Shown: positions 52,092 through 62,003 of the stretch, piece by piece
How positions within the stretch are numbered: position 1 is the first letter of the stretch
Layout of the letters: the number at the start of each line of letters is the position of its first letter
NCBI RefSeq assembly: GCF_050717545.1
Contig: NZ_JBOITN010000032.1
Coordinates: 62,001-126,000 of the forward strand
Source of the DNA: Clostridium_AD sp050717545
GTDB taxonomy: Bacteria > Bacillota > Clostridia > Clostridiales > Clostridiaceae
DNA length: 64,000 nt
Direction: 5' to 3'
Position numbers and translations under genes: made by a program
Notes under the pieces: generated by a model
What the model was told of the DNA's origin: nothing
Database searches by the model: none
Seen by the model: only the letters and a program-made list of their open reading frames with translations

Positions 52092-52457
52092 ATGAAACAA
52101 TTAAAATTTAGAGTTTGGGATAGTTTAAAACATGATATGCATAAATTGCAAGGCATGACTTTTGATTCACAAAATTTCCTTCCTGAAGCCTTAAAGCTTC
52201 CTGGTTTAACTTGGAGGCCTGTTGAGGAATTTGAATTGCTTCAGTGGGTATACTTATCTGATAAATCTGGAGTCGATGTATATGAATGCGATTACATTGA
52301 AATTTTATCTCTTGTTTATATTGTATTATGGAATGACACCATAACAAATTTTCAGTTACAAGCATTAGATGGATCTTCGAACCGTAGTATTCTTGACGTA
52401 GCGCTTGGAGATATAGTCGGCAATAAATTTATAAATGCAGATTTACATAACAAATAG
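52092..52457 (+). CDS. YopX-family protein, lone copy
   Basis: A 121-residue protein with the YopX fold features: an N-terminal RVWD (LKFRVWDSLKHDM), central ELLQWVYLSDKSGVDVYECDYIEI and C-terminal IVGNKFINADLHNK. YopX proteins are usually phage- or plasmid-borne and of unknown function. No phage genes lie nearby, so it is an orphan. ATG follows a weak ribosome binding site (GAAAGGTTGG). Confidence 0.7.
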   Translation: MKQLKFRVWDSLKHDMHKLQGMTFDSQNFLPEALKLPGLTWRPVEEFELLQWVYLSDKSGVDVYECDYIEILSLVYIVLWNDTITNFQLQALDGSSNRSILDVALGDIVGNKFINADLHNK

Positions 52458-52478
52458 TCTATTTTTTAAAATAGACTT

Positions 52479-52548
52479 TATACTCGAAAAGGAACGGTTA
52501 ATCATTTTATATACAATCTAAAACAATTAACCGTTCCTTTTTTATTTT
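52479..52548 (-). terminator. Terminator of the carbohydrate operon and YopX-like gene
   Basis: Long stem AAAAGGAACGGTTAAT / ATTAACCGTTCCTTTT with a T run and a 23-base loop; a second small stem precedes it on the plus side. Confidence 0.85.
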
Positions 52549-52555
52549 ACTCCTG

Positions 52556-53608
52556 TTACTTCTTAATTTTTAGATTTTCATAAACATCAGCCATAGGTAT
52601 TTCAGCATATGCCATATAAGTATCTGCGGCACCATAGTAAATTTTCACAATGCCTTCTTCATAAAGATTACCACAGGTGAAAATTACATTACCGAAAAAG
52701 CCTTTTATTTCATATTCTTCCACGGGTTCCATTAAAGGTACTTCACTTCTTGCAATAACCTTCCATGGCTGATTTTTATCCAGAAGCACAGCACCAAGGC
52801 AATACCTATCATTTTTATCAGCACCATGATATATTTCAAGCCACCCTTGCTTAACCCTGAATGGTACCCCACCTGCACCAATTCTTCCGTTATCCCAGTA
52901 ATCTTCTCTAGATCCCATAAGATGTCTATGATTACCCCAGGTAATCATATCGCTAGACTCTGCTATCCAAATATCATTTTTACTAAACACCCCTGATGTT
53001 GGCCTATGCAGTGCATAATACTTTCCATTTATTTTCTCAGGGAATATTGCAATATCCTTGTTATCAGGTTGTAAAATAACACCCTCCCTTTTAAAGAGTT
53101 TAAAATCTTCAGTAGATGCAAGGCATGCAGTAATTCCTAGTGGCGAGATTGCACTATAGCTTATATAGTATACTCCCTCCACTTTACTGATTCTGCAATC
53201 CTCTATCCCATATGCTTCATATTTATTTTCAGGGAAAAAGCTGGGTTTATTCTCAATAATAAAATTTACTCCATCCTTACTTCTAGCCACTCTTAGATGA
53301 GAAATTGATGTTAAATACATTGTATCTTCAGTCTTTATCACTCTGGAATCTGTAAAGTCATATTGGAGTGAGTCCTTTGGAAATTTAATTGATTGCAAAC
53401 TTTTTTTAAAAGTATCGTAAAATGGTGACAAATATACATTCGGATCAGTATTTAGCGGACGCTCCGCAACCCTAAGAAGTAAAATCACCTCATCATCCAT
53501 CCGAATTACGCCTGCATTTATTACACATAGAACTTCATAATCTGCTCTGCTTGGTTTTACATCATTTGGTTTAATTATTGGGTTATTTTTAGACCTTAAT
53601 GTTGCCAT
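52556..53608 (-). CDS. GH130 family glycoside phosphorylase
   Basis: A 350-residue five-bladed beta-propeller enzyme of family GH130. Signature pieces: VCVINAGVIRMDDEVILLLRVAERP, YGIEDCRIS (catalytic Asp region), FPEKINGKYYALHRP, DNGRIGAGGVPF and YHGADKNDRYCLG. Members phosphorolyse beta-mannosidic linkages such as Man-beta-1,4-Glc(NAc) or Man-beta-1,2-Man. It has no signal peptide, so it acts in the cytoplasm on imported oligosaccharide. Last gene of the operon; ATG follows AGGAGG and a DUF1861 gene precedes it. Confidence 0.9.
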   Translation of the reverse strand: MATLRSKNNPIIKPNDVKPSRADYEVLCVINAGVIRMDDEVILLLRVAERPLNTDPNVYLSPFYDTFKKSLQSIKFPKDSLQYDFTDSRVIKTEDTMYLTSISHLRVARSKDGVNFIIENKPSFFPENKYEAYGIEDCRISKVEGVYYISYSAISPLGITACLASTEDFKLFKREGVILQPDNKDIAIFPEKINGKYYALHRPTSGVFSKNDIWIAESSDMITWGNHRHLMGSREDYWDNGRIGAGGVPFRVKQGWLEIYHGADKNDRYCLGAVLLDKNQPWKVIARSEVPLMEPVEEYEIKGFFGNVIFTCGNLYEEGIVKIYYGAADTYMAYAEIPMADVYENLKIKK

Positions 53609-53634
53609 TTACATTCCTCCTAGTGTTTTCCTGC

Positions 53635-54582
53635 TTATTTATTTGTGCTTTCATATTCCACGAATGGATCATCAATTAATATCTTATGTGATTCCGCATC
53701 ACTAACACCTACATATATCTCTGCCATTGCTCCTTCAATCCTATTAATTCCTCCGCTAAAAATTACATCTATTATATCTTTTCTTTTGTACTCTCCAGGT
53801 TTAAAGTTCTTTCTTGTGGCTATAAGTTTAATGGGTGAAGCTTTTTTAGTTTCAAGATTAAAGGAAAAGACCATAGCATAATAATGTCTATCCATTATTT
53901 CATCAAAAGAAGCAACATGTCCAAGCACTCCAATTAATCCATTATTAAGTACATGTAATTCATTGGCTCCCCCCCACTCTTCATCTACGAATTGAGATTC
54001 TAATAGTTCTGCATTAGATATTACATCGGCATTTAATTCCTCTAAAGAATTTATTATATTAAATGCAATTTTACCTCTTCCAAAAGTGTCACCTTGAGGT
54101 CTAGTAAATACTAGAATTCTTCCCCCAGATAATTCTAATAATCTAATATCCTTCATTAAATCAGGTCCTACAGCAAATTTCTGAAGGCTGTTTATATCTG
54201 CTCCCCTATAAAAGACAGTTCTGTAGGCTAAACACCCTTCTAATTTAGGATGTGGAAATATCTCCACTCCTCCTAGAATAAGTTCTCTACAAATCTTTGT
54301 TGCAAAAGGATCTTGAAGATTAAGTTTTATCTTTCTCTCCGCCATTTCCCAGGTTCCATCTACTTCTCTAAAGAAATTAATTTCTGATACTTCACTATCT
54401 CTAGGCTCTACTCTTCCAGCAATTATAAGTTCACCATCATCTTCAAAAGGTTTTGTTATATTATATACATCTCTTCCCTGTACCCCTAGAAACTTTAGTT
54501 TTTCGCCTAATACATTTACATTTTTCCCATAAAATTCAATTAATAGATCATTACAAGTCTTTAGTTTATGAGATTTTTTCAT
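53635..54582 (-). CDS. DUF1861 protein, beta-propeller-like carbohydrate-associated
   Basis: A 315-residue protein I assign to DUF1861, a family often beside GH130 and other mannoside enzymes and structurally similar to five-bladed glycoside hydrolases. Visible motifs: PRDSEVSEINFFRE, GGVEIFPHP, DEEWGGANELHVLNNGLIGVLGH and FSGGINRIEGAMAEIYVGVSDAESH. No signal peptide. Start is the ATG after AGGAGTGG; an upstream frame lacks a ribosome binding site. It probably acts on or binds the same glycan as the GH130 enzyme. Its reaction is unknown. Confidence 0.75.
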   Translation of the reverse strand: MKKSHKLKTCNDLLIEFYGKNVNVLGEKLKFLGVQGRDVYNITKPFEDDGELIIAGRVEPRDSEVSEINFFREVDGTWEMAERKIKLNLQDPFATKICRELILGGVEIFPHPKLEGCLAYRTVFYRGADINSLQKFAVGPDLMKDIRLLELSGGRILVFTRPQGDTFGRGKIAFNIINSLEELNADVISNAELLESQFVDEEWGGANELHVLNNGLIGVLGHVASFDEIMDRHYYAMVFSFNLETKKASPIKLIATRKNFKPGEYKRKDIIDVIFSGGINRIEGAMAEIYVGVSDAESHKILIDDPFVEYESTNK

Positions 54583-54642
54583 TTTACCACTCCTATATTT
54601 AATTTTCTTTTCATTAACTATTAGCAATCGTTTAATTCTATA

Positions 54643-57035
54643 TTATTGTAACTTTTTCATATGCTGTACCTCAACAGTTTTAACTTGTGCTGAAGCATCT
54701 ATACCACCAGATACGAAAAGTATCAAATGAACTTTGTGTTTTCCTGTTATATTTTCTGATGCTAACACATTTTGTATATCATATTTTTGCATACCATTAC
54801 TAGCCGTATCACCTTGGATGTAAAACTCCTTACCAAGATCTTCTACTACTAGCTTGACTCCCCATGATCTAGTTAATGATATTAGATCTACACTTAATAA
54901 TGGTTGTCTATCAAAGTCTAAATCAAAAGTATTGCTTGAAGCGGGTCCCCACGTGTTTCCTGGTTTTACTGCAAATATTGCATTACCACTAGTAACATCT
55001 TTAGTTACAGTTATACCCTCCCCTATCCATAAAGCCATATCATCTGCATTAGCAGAAATGGCTTTTTCTCCTAAAACATTTCTTATATTTAAATCAATGC
55101 AACTTGAATATTTTAAACCCTTCACTGTTTCAATACTAACATTGAGTGTTTTCTTCCCACTTTCATACTTTGTTGTATCAATGCTTAAGATTGATGGAAT
55201 ACTATTACCACTAAATACATTTTCACCCGAAAGATCAACTGTTACTTTTTTCAAAACATCATCACTCGGTACATTGATATCAATATCAAGAGGTATAGTT
55301 CCTGATACTTCCTGACCATCTGCATATCCATTGATATTAATAGATGCAGTTTTATAAGTTACAGTTTTTCCATTTATCTGTATCTTATTACCTGATAGTG
55401 TAATTTTACCACGCGCTGGTACCACAACAATCTGAGCGGCTTTATCTGCTCCAAGATTAAAAGTTGCATTACCTGTTACTCCAGTTGCTATAAAAGTCTT
55501 TGTTACAGCGTCATAGAGATCTTTTGGTTTATTTCCAACTTGTATTTTAACTCGTTTCGCTTCTTTGAGAGGATTATAATACAAATATGTTGGGTAAGCA
55601 TCTTTATCATGTCCAATATCTGTCTTTAACAAATCAATTTGTAATATTTGAGGAACATTTGTCTTGTGAATTATTGAAGAGAACAAGCCTACAGGAGTAG
55701 AACTGTAAACTCCGAAATAATCTGGAGCATCTCCTGTTGCATACGGTTGCGTCTCACCTTTATTTCTTACCCCTTCATAAGCTATAAAATTAAATTTATC
55801 TTTTTTCGCTAAATCATAATTACTTTGCATATTACTTGGTAACCCATCTGGATAAAATAAATTAGCATTATTCGCTACTTGTAATAAGTATTTTCCAATG
55901 CTTCTACTATACTCAGGTGAATATCTTGCTACTGGCGCTATTTGTCCAGCAGTAACAAAAGTATTCATTGCAAAGGCATATCCTCCTGTATCTGTTGTAC
56001 TACCCAAAAGACCATTTGCATCATACTCTCCCCATTTGCCAGTAATGCTTCCCCATCCTGATCGTCTATCTGATGTTGTTGAAAAAACCCAATTTAAAAA
56101 TTTACTAACTGGATAGTTTGTACCAGTTTCTGCATTCATTCTTGCAGCAACATACGGTCCATAAGATCCAACAATTTCATATAATGGGTTAAATTTAAAA
56201 TTACTTGCTTGTGTCATGCATTTCATTGCAGCCTCTAAATACTTTGCCTCTCCTGATTTTACATAGGCATATATTCTATATATGCAACACCAATTGAAGC
56301 ATCAGGTTCCAAGTGGTCCGAACCCACCGCCGTCATATCTTTAAAGGAAAATCCTTGTTTATCCCAATTATTGTCCAAAACCTTTAACGCCTCAAGCCAA
56401 CTATTATTAACATCTTTCATTTTTTCTTGAATTGTAGTCTCTTTCGGATAAAGAGATGCAATTTGAGAAAACAGAATAGTTGGGTATAAATCATACCAAA
56501 AGCTGTCAGTTGAATCTAATTTTGAGGGATTATTTGAAATAAATCCTCTTCCATCTTCAGTTTTGCTGTAGTAGGTCTCAATCATTTTAACCCAATTCTT
56601 ATTTCTAAATTTTGTCATATTCTTACCCATAAGGCTTGCTCCTAATACTGCAGGAAGAGTTGCTACACCTTCACCATAACCAGGAGTAGCATTTCGACTC
56701 CAAGAGCTACTTAAATAACTTGGCATAGTAAAAGTTTCTCCAATAAATCCTCCAGTAGATGGCGTGTTAACATTAAATGTTTTTATCATTGGAAAATCTG
56801 TTCCTTTAGCTTTTGTATTAAAAGCTAAATCATAAAAATCATTAGCAGTTTTATTCCAATCCCGGATATTAAAAGGACTGGGTATATTAGGCCAAGCCTC
56901 TACAGTAGGAATGTCACTTTGACTATTACTATCTGCTTTAACAATATCAGTTCGTATTACGTTTTCTATAAGCGTAAAGCACATAGAAAAACTTAGTGCA
57001 ACACTCATAAACTTCTTTAGTTTCATTGATTTCAC
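54643..57035 (-). pseudogene. Secreted carbohydrate-active-like protein, frameshifted
   Basis: Two adjacent frames form one interrupted gene of about 795 codons. GTG start 8 bases after GGAGGGGG, then a signal peptide, an alpha-helical toroid-like domain (to about residue 470: FWYDLYPTILFSQ, DASIGVAYIEYM | AYVKSGEAKYLEAAM, YEIVGSYGPYVAARM, TTDTGGYAFAMNTF, FYPDGLPSNMQ) and C-terminal beta domains. The frame breaks near 56266-56268: restoring one G in ATGCC gives YMAYVKSG. Glycoside hydrolase or lyase character is inferred. The break may be a true mutation or a sequencing error. Confidence 0.75.
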
Positions 57036-57216
57036 TTATAATTCCCCCTCCTAATGATTAATTATCAAAAAATTTCATCTTGCTTTTATAATTTAATTAT
57101 AACGATTACATTAAAGACAAAACAAGTTCGATATTTTACAAATACTAATTTGTTAAATATTTATAACAATCTTGTTTTTAACACTTACTGTTTTGTTATA
57201 AATTCACCTCTAAGTC

Positions 57217-59496
57217 TCATTTGCGGAGGCCAGCCACTTTTAAGGCTGTAAGAGTAAACACATTCCAGGAAAATACTCGCGTAGAGGGCCACCAGCAATC
57301 TACCACAGATAAATCCGTAGGTAAAAACTCATGACTAAAGGGCTCATCCCAGTTTAAATTAATTTCCGCCATAAGCCGTTTTTCAATACGCTCTTTTGCA
57401 GGTTTCCAGCCATGCTTCATTCCACAGACGTATGCCATTATTTCTTCTCTCATCCAACTGCCGCCGTTACAATAAACACCATTCTGCCAGATAAATTCAG
57501 CATCCCAAGGCTTATCTTCATCGGAAAAGTATTTGTTTTCCACATGACCGAGGAAAAGGGCACAGTCACCGGTAACAGGAACAAGGTCAAGGGTTTTTAT
57601 TACGACTTCACTACTTAACATAGGCTTGCTAAAAAGCCACAAGGAAACAAATTCCGGCATGAGATCACCCACGGAAATAGTGTGAGGATGACACCGGTCA
57701 TTGAGAATATAACCTCGAGACGGATCATAGAAATTACAATAATCATCAATTGACTTTTGAATCCACTGCTCACTTATAGGTAGCCCAAGATCGCGTGCTA
57801 CTTGCAATGTGACCGCCCAAACACCTTGACTTACCGATATGTCAGAAGTTTTTTTGTCTCCCGTATAGTTTGTAACATCGTTTTCTCCCAGCACAAAATG
57901 TGCCTGACATATTCCAGTTTTATTAGGATCAAATTCCTTGCAGCAAAATGAAAATGCCAGCTCTACTTTTTCTATTGGTGGATTAATTCCGTATTTATTT
58001 TTATTAATAAGTGCCCACCAAAGCCACTGGCAAGTTGCTTCATTCCCTTTTACTTCAACGCTACCCATATAAGGGGTAACAATTGTTCCAATACAACCAC
58101 TGGCAAGCTGAGTTTTCCCCCAGCGGTCAAAAATCTGTTTGGAAAGATATTCATCATCGATTCCACAAATACTCCAAAACGAATCGCGGTTATACATATC
58201 TGGTGCGTAATTGATGCTGGGCACATTATGAGGTGTAAAGTCCACATCACTAGAAATCCATGTAAGCATTTGCATATCTGCAAACAATATTTTTTCAACA
58301 TCACTTCCATAAAATCCAAGCCCTTCTGCAAGACGTGTCTGACTCGCCAAACGTAGCTCACGAATTGAGTCCAACCGTTGTGCAAAAATAAACACTGTTT
58401 TACTTGACTTGCACCCTATTTTCAAAGGATGGTATGGAATTTCTCTTCCAACATGCCTTGTTACCTTAAGGCTGCGGATACGAAGCAAACCTGCCTGGCT
58501 AACTCTCGACTGCCATATTTGTAAAAGCGAAGGCAGGTTTTCCGTATCAGAGATGAAAAATGTATCCTCGAAAGCTAGCCAAGATTCACTGCCCCAAGGC
58601 AAATCATCCTGATAATGGAATGCCTGAATCTCTCCTTTAGGATTACCTTTTAAAACCTTAAGATGCAGAGGCGCTGTAGCCTTATATTTAAATGAAACTT
58701 CATAATATCCATCTTCCAATATGTATGGCAAGTAGCATCCACAAGATTTTTCACCGTTAATTTGAAGTTCTTCATTTCTAAGTTCAATAGTGCTTGTGTC
58801 CATAGCAATCCACTGATCTTGCCGCAAACACTTTATATCGATTTTAGACCCTTGGCTATAATCGGATAAATTTCCAAACTGAAGATTCACCCTGCCATCT
58901 TCTATGGTAAGTAACCTTGCGTCACATATTTTTCGGATTGCTGTAAACCCCTTTTTATTAAAATGTGGACGTCTACGAGTGTTACGTGTCCATAGATTTC
59001 GGTGTCCAGCATCGGTTAACAAACCTACCGCTATATTTTCTTTTGAAAGAAAACCAGCTGCTGGGTAGGTACCGTGTACAATCCCTTCACTATGATTGAA
59101 TTTGTCAAAGCTCCAATACTGTAATGCTGGCTCTGTGGGCGTAATGCTGCTTAACACCGAATAGTATAGCAAAGGTATGTTTGGTTGAAACAGACTGATT
59201 TCTTTTTTTAAAACACGTTTGTTTACAATACTGTATTTAACCTCCACCATTATATTAGTTGTAAGCATTTCGCAGTAATAGTTACCTGTTAGCCTAACCC
59301 ATCCATCACCCTCCTCGCACTCGTCTGCTTTCCATCCCAAAATAGTTTCGTGATATGAGCGGTCTTCATTTTCAAGTTCAATAAATAGTTCCCCACAAAA
59401 GTTCGTTGCAATAATCTTTAGGTCATAATAAACTTCTAAAAAAAACTTTCCACTTCCATCCTTTTCTACGTTGTAAGTTAATCCAGTAACATTCAT
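57217..59496 (-). CDS. Unassigned 759-residue (alpha/alpha)6 glycosidase-like protein
   Basis: A 759-residue protein without signal peptide. N-terminal beta-sandwich (to about 230), a carbohydrate-binding-like insert (about 240-365: ITVE..., QINGEKSCGCYLPYILEDGYYEVSFKYK) and a C-terminal helical barrel with MYNRDSFWSICGIDD, CIGTIVTPYMGSVEVKGNEATCQWLWW and FIWQNGVYCNGGSW. I see no known family. NRDSFW and GNEATCQW carry acidic residues that could be catalytic. GC content and CGN arginine codons are higher than in its neighbours. It lies in the same operon as GH130 and DUF1861, so a role in glycan breakdown is inferred. ATG after AGGAGG. Confidence 0.6.
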   Translation of the reverse strand: MNVTGLTYNVEKDGSGKFFLEVYYDLKIIATNFCGELFIELENEDRSYHETILGWKADECEEGDGWVRLTGNYYCEMLTTNIMVEVKYSIVNKRVLKKEISLFQPNIPLLYYSVLSSITPTEPALQYWSFDKFNHSEGIVHGTYPAAGFLSKENIAVGLLTDAGHRNLWTRNTRRRPHFNKKGFTAIRKICDARLLTIEDGRVNLQFGNLSDYSQGSKIDIKCLRQDQWIAMDTSTIELRNEELQINGEKSCGCYLPYILEDGYYEVSFKYKATAPLHLKVLKGNPKGEIQAFHYQDDLPWGSESWLAFEDTFFISDTENLPSLLQIWQSRVSQAGLLRIRSLKVTRHVGREIPYHPLKIGCKSSKTVFIFAQRLDSIRELRLASQTRLAEGLGFYGSDVEKILFADMQMLTWISSDVDFTPHNVPSINYAPDMYNRDSFWSICGIDDEYLSKQIFDRWGKTQLASGCIGTIVTPYMGSVEVKGNEATCQWLWWALINKNKYGINPPIEKVELAFSFCCKEFDPNKTGICQAHFVLGENDVTNYTGDKKTSDISVSQGVWAVTLQVARDLGLPISEQWIQKSIDDYCNFYDPSRGYILNDRCHPHTISVGDLMPEFVSLWLFSKPMLSSEVVIKTLDLVPVTGDCALFLGHVENKYFSDEDKPWDAEFIWQNGVYCNGGSWMREEIMAYVCGMKHGWKPAKERIEKRLMAEINLNWDEPFSHEFLPTDLSVVDCWWPSTRVFSWNVFTLTALKVAGLRK

Positions 59497-59512
59497 TTTA
59501 TTTCCTCCTAGT

Positions 59513-59542
59513 AGAGAAAGACAACTCTCGTTGTCTTTCTCT
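59513..59542 (-). other. Intercistronic hairpin
   Basis: Perfect 13-base stem AGAGAAAGACAAC / GTTGTCTTTCTCT with a TCTC loop overlapping the end of the AraC gene. It lacks a T run, so it may be a processing or mRNA-stability element instead of a terminator. Confidence 0.5.
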
Positions 59543-61874
59543 ATTTAACCTCTTTATTTTCTTTTCTAAATTCATCTGGAGATTTACCACAATACTTTTT
59601 AAATACTGTATAAAAATACGTACTATTATTATAACCTACCATCTCTGAAATCTTATAAGCCGTATAATCAGTTTTTATTAGTAACTCCTTTGTTTTTTCA
59701 ATTCTTAATTTCACAATATAATTTGAAATTGAAATACCGATACTGTGTTTGAACAAAGTTCTTAGATAATTGGGTGAAAGACTTACTATTTCAGCTAGAG
59801 TATTAATAGAAATAGTTGAATCACCAAAATTTTCACCAATGTATTTTATTATATTACTTATCACGTCTGCATGTTTCGTATCTTTTTGAGCTTTAAAAGC
59901 ATTCAATATTTTATTGAAAATATCTTTAAACGATTGTTCTATTTTATCCACTCTATCGAATGTTGTAAACATATTATTTATTGATTTATAACCAAAATCA
60001 AGTTGTGATATAACAAATGAGTCATCGCTAACTTCAGTTTTAAAACACTTTAAAACTACTAAAGATAACTGCGTTAGGGCTAGTTGCATCTCATCATAAG
60101 AAAATTCACTGATATATATTATAAAATCATTTAAATTTTTATTTAAATCATGTTCATCAATATTTTTAAATGAATCTATAATTTGCCCCTCTATATCCTG
60201 AGGATATACATAAATTTCCCTTTGTAATTGTGTATAATTTACTATTGATTTGTACCCATGAATAACCCTGTAATTTGTACATTCAAATGCATTGTCATAC
60301 AAATACCAGATTTGGCTAACATCTTGCGCACTATTAGATACCCCACCTGTTATAGATATTGATAAACATTTTTCTACTGCATTTTGAACCTCAATCATAG
60401 TTTTGTTAATTTTTTCTAAATTAATTTCAGATTCATTATGATTAATTATAATACTTATGTTATCTTTTCCTGCTTCACATACCTCTAAAACTTCGAAGAC
60501 ATTTCTAAAAACCTCATTGCAGATATTACATATAGCATATAACAATAACTTATTGGCTTCTTTATCATTTTTTTTACATAAATTAGAGTAATCATCTACC
60601 CTAAAGACTATTACAACAAAATACTTATAATCAAATTTAACTTTTATATTTTCAAGAGATTTTTTTATATACTCTATATCATTATAATCACTATGAATTA
60701 ACTGATTTAATACAATCTTTTTCATTACTTCAGAATCTAAATACGATAAATTAGACTTATCTATATTTCGAAGTAAATATTCATAGGTATCATACAAATA
60801 CTCAAGTTCACTTACACCTGATATTTCACCATTCTTGTTATTAGATCTGATTTTTTTTATTAATCTAATGATAGGTACGTATATATTATTTGTAAATATT
60901 AGAGAAATAAAAATACTTATGAAAATGAAAAAACATATTATAAATATTGCACTATGTTGTATGGATGCAGCTTTTTTTACTAATGCATTATAATCGCTTA
61001 CACTAATGAACGTCCATTGTAAATTCGCCCATTTTTTATAGTTTATAACAGTCTTTCTCCCATCTACTGTGTCAATAGAAATACCACTGCTATTATCTGA
61101 GTTTAAAATTTTTTTTATAAACTCATCATTTTTCATATTAGTATTTATTTTTTGTTCATCTGGATGTGAAATTACAATTCCATTATTATCAATAATAAAT
61201 ATCTCATTTGATTTATCATTATCTTCTGAAGTAACAACTTTTTGAAGTACTTGTTCGTCTAAATTATAAACAAGTAAAGAAGTAATTCTTTTATCAGTAT
61301 CCTTTTGCATAAAAATCAGTGAAATTATGTTAGTGTTTTGTTTTTGCCCATTTAAAGTATAAGTAGCCTTCCTTGGCAATAGAAAAGGCATTCTTGAAGG
61401 TTCATACTTATCTAAACTTTTTAAAAATTCATTATCATAAAAATCATTTAAATTTGCAGCCGTAGATAAATTTGAGAATATTAAATCAGATTTAACATTA
61501 TATAAATAAATTGAACTTATAAAATTATTTGATTCTTTAATATTAGACAGTTGTTTAGAAATTCTAGCATAATCTGTTGCAGTAAGATCTGTCCCCTCAA
61601 GTCCCTGCGTTAATACGGAGTCCCCTATATACTGTTGGTACATGTATCCAAATGTTGAAACCCAATATGTCTCTGTCATTTTATAAGATTGATATAGCAT
61701 TTTCTCATTATTATCTTGTATTTGTTGTAATGTATTTGCCTCAAAACTCCTATAAAGAAATACAGATAATAAAGACAATAAAGTTGTCCCAACAATAATA
61801 TATGAAACAATTATTTTTATTAAAAGTGAATTTTTCCTGAAAAACAATCTCTTTTTTAACCAGAATTCTCCCAT
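59541..61874 (-). CDS. Membrane-bound AraC-family regulator with extracytoplasmic Cache domain
   Basis: A 777-residue regulator: TM1 (about 18-40), extracytoplasmic double Cache-like domain (45-290), TM2 (300-325), cytoplasmic region with a degenerate nucleotide-cyclase-like part (about 370-560), then a C-terminal AraC helix-turn-helix (DSTISINTLAEIVSLSPNYLRTLFKHSIGISISNYIVKLRIEKTKELL, and the second motif SEMVGYNNSTYFYTVFKKYCGKSPDEFRK). It should sense a sugar or cell-wall cue and activate the operon. The start is the ATG 7 bases after AGGTG. Confidence 0.9.
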   Translation of the reverse strand: MGEFWLKKRLFFRKNSLLIKIIVSYIIVGTTLLSLLSVFLYRSFEANTLQQIQDNNEKMLYQSYKMTETYWVSTFGYMYQQYIGDSVLTQGLEGTDLTATDYARISKQLSNIKESNNFISSIYLYNVKSDLIFSNLSTAANLNDFYDNEFLKSLDKYEPSRMPFLLPRKATYTLNGQKQNTNIISLIFMQKDTDKRITSLLVYNLDEQVLQKVVTSEDNDKSNEIFIIDNNGIVISHPDEQKINTNMKNDEFIKKILNSDNSSGISIDTVDGRKTVINYKKWANLQWTFISVSDYNALVKKAASIQHSAIFIICFFIFISIFISLIFTNNIYVPIIRLIKKIRSNNKNGEISGVSELEYLYDTYEYLLRNIDKSNLSYLDSEVMKKIVLNQLIHSDYNDIEYIKKSLENIKVKFDYKYFVVIVFRVDDYSNLCKKNDKEANKLLLYAICNICNEVFRNVFEVLEVCEAGKDNISIIINHNESEINLEKINKTMIEVQNAVEKCLSISITGGVSNSAQDVSQIWYLYDNAFECTNYRVIHGYKSIVNYTQLQREIYVYPQDIEGQIIDSFKNIDEHDLNKNLNDFIIYISEFSYDEMQLALTQLSLVVLKCFKTEVSDDSFVISQLDFGYKSINNMFTTFDRVDKIEQSFKDIFNKILNAFKAQKDTKHADVISNIIKYIGENFGDSTISINTLAEIVSLSPNYLRTLFKHSIGISISNYIVKLRIEKTKELLIKTDYTAYKISEMVGYNNSTYFYTVFKKYCGKSPDEFRKENKEVK

Positions 61875-61967
61875 TATTATCACCTACTTATACATTTTCT
61901 TATGTTTTAATTATAGCACATTAGATTATTATGAGGAAGAATCAGTAAATTATGTTTCTCAAAATTC

Positions 61968-61994
61968 AAGAGGCATCTATTTATAGATGCCTCT
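61968..61994 (-). other. Intercistronic hairpin after the binding-protein gene
   Basis: AAGAGGCATCTAT / ATAGATGCCTCTG stem just beyond the binding-protein stop codon, with only a weak T tract. It may stabilise the binding-protein mRNA or partially stop transcription into the AraC gene. Confidence 0.5.
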
Positions 61995-62003
61995 GTGAAT
62001 TAA

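Noticed and set aside
54854..55315. 153-residue frame opposite the secreted protein
   Set aside because: Antisense to conserved-looking coding sequence and without a ribosome binding site; a shadow frame.
58050..58385. 111-residue frame on the minus strand within the 759-residue gene
   Set aside because: Overlaps a well-supported gene on the same strand in another frame and has no ribosome binding site of its own.
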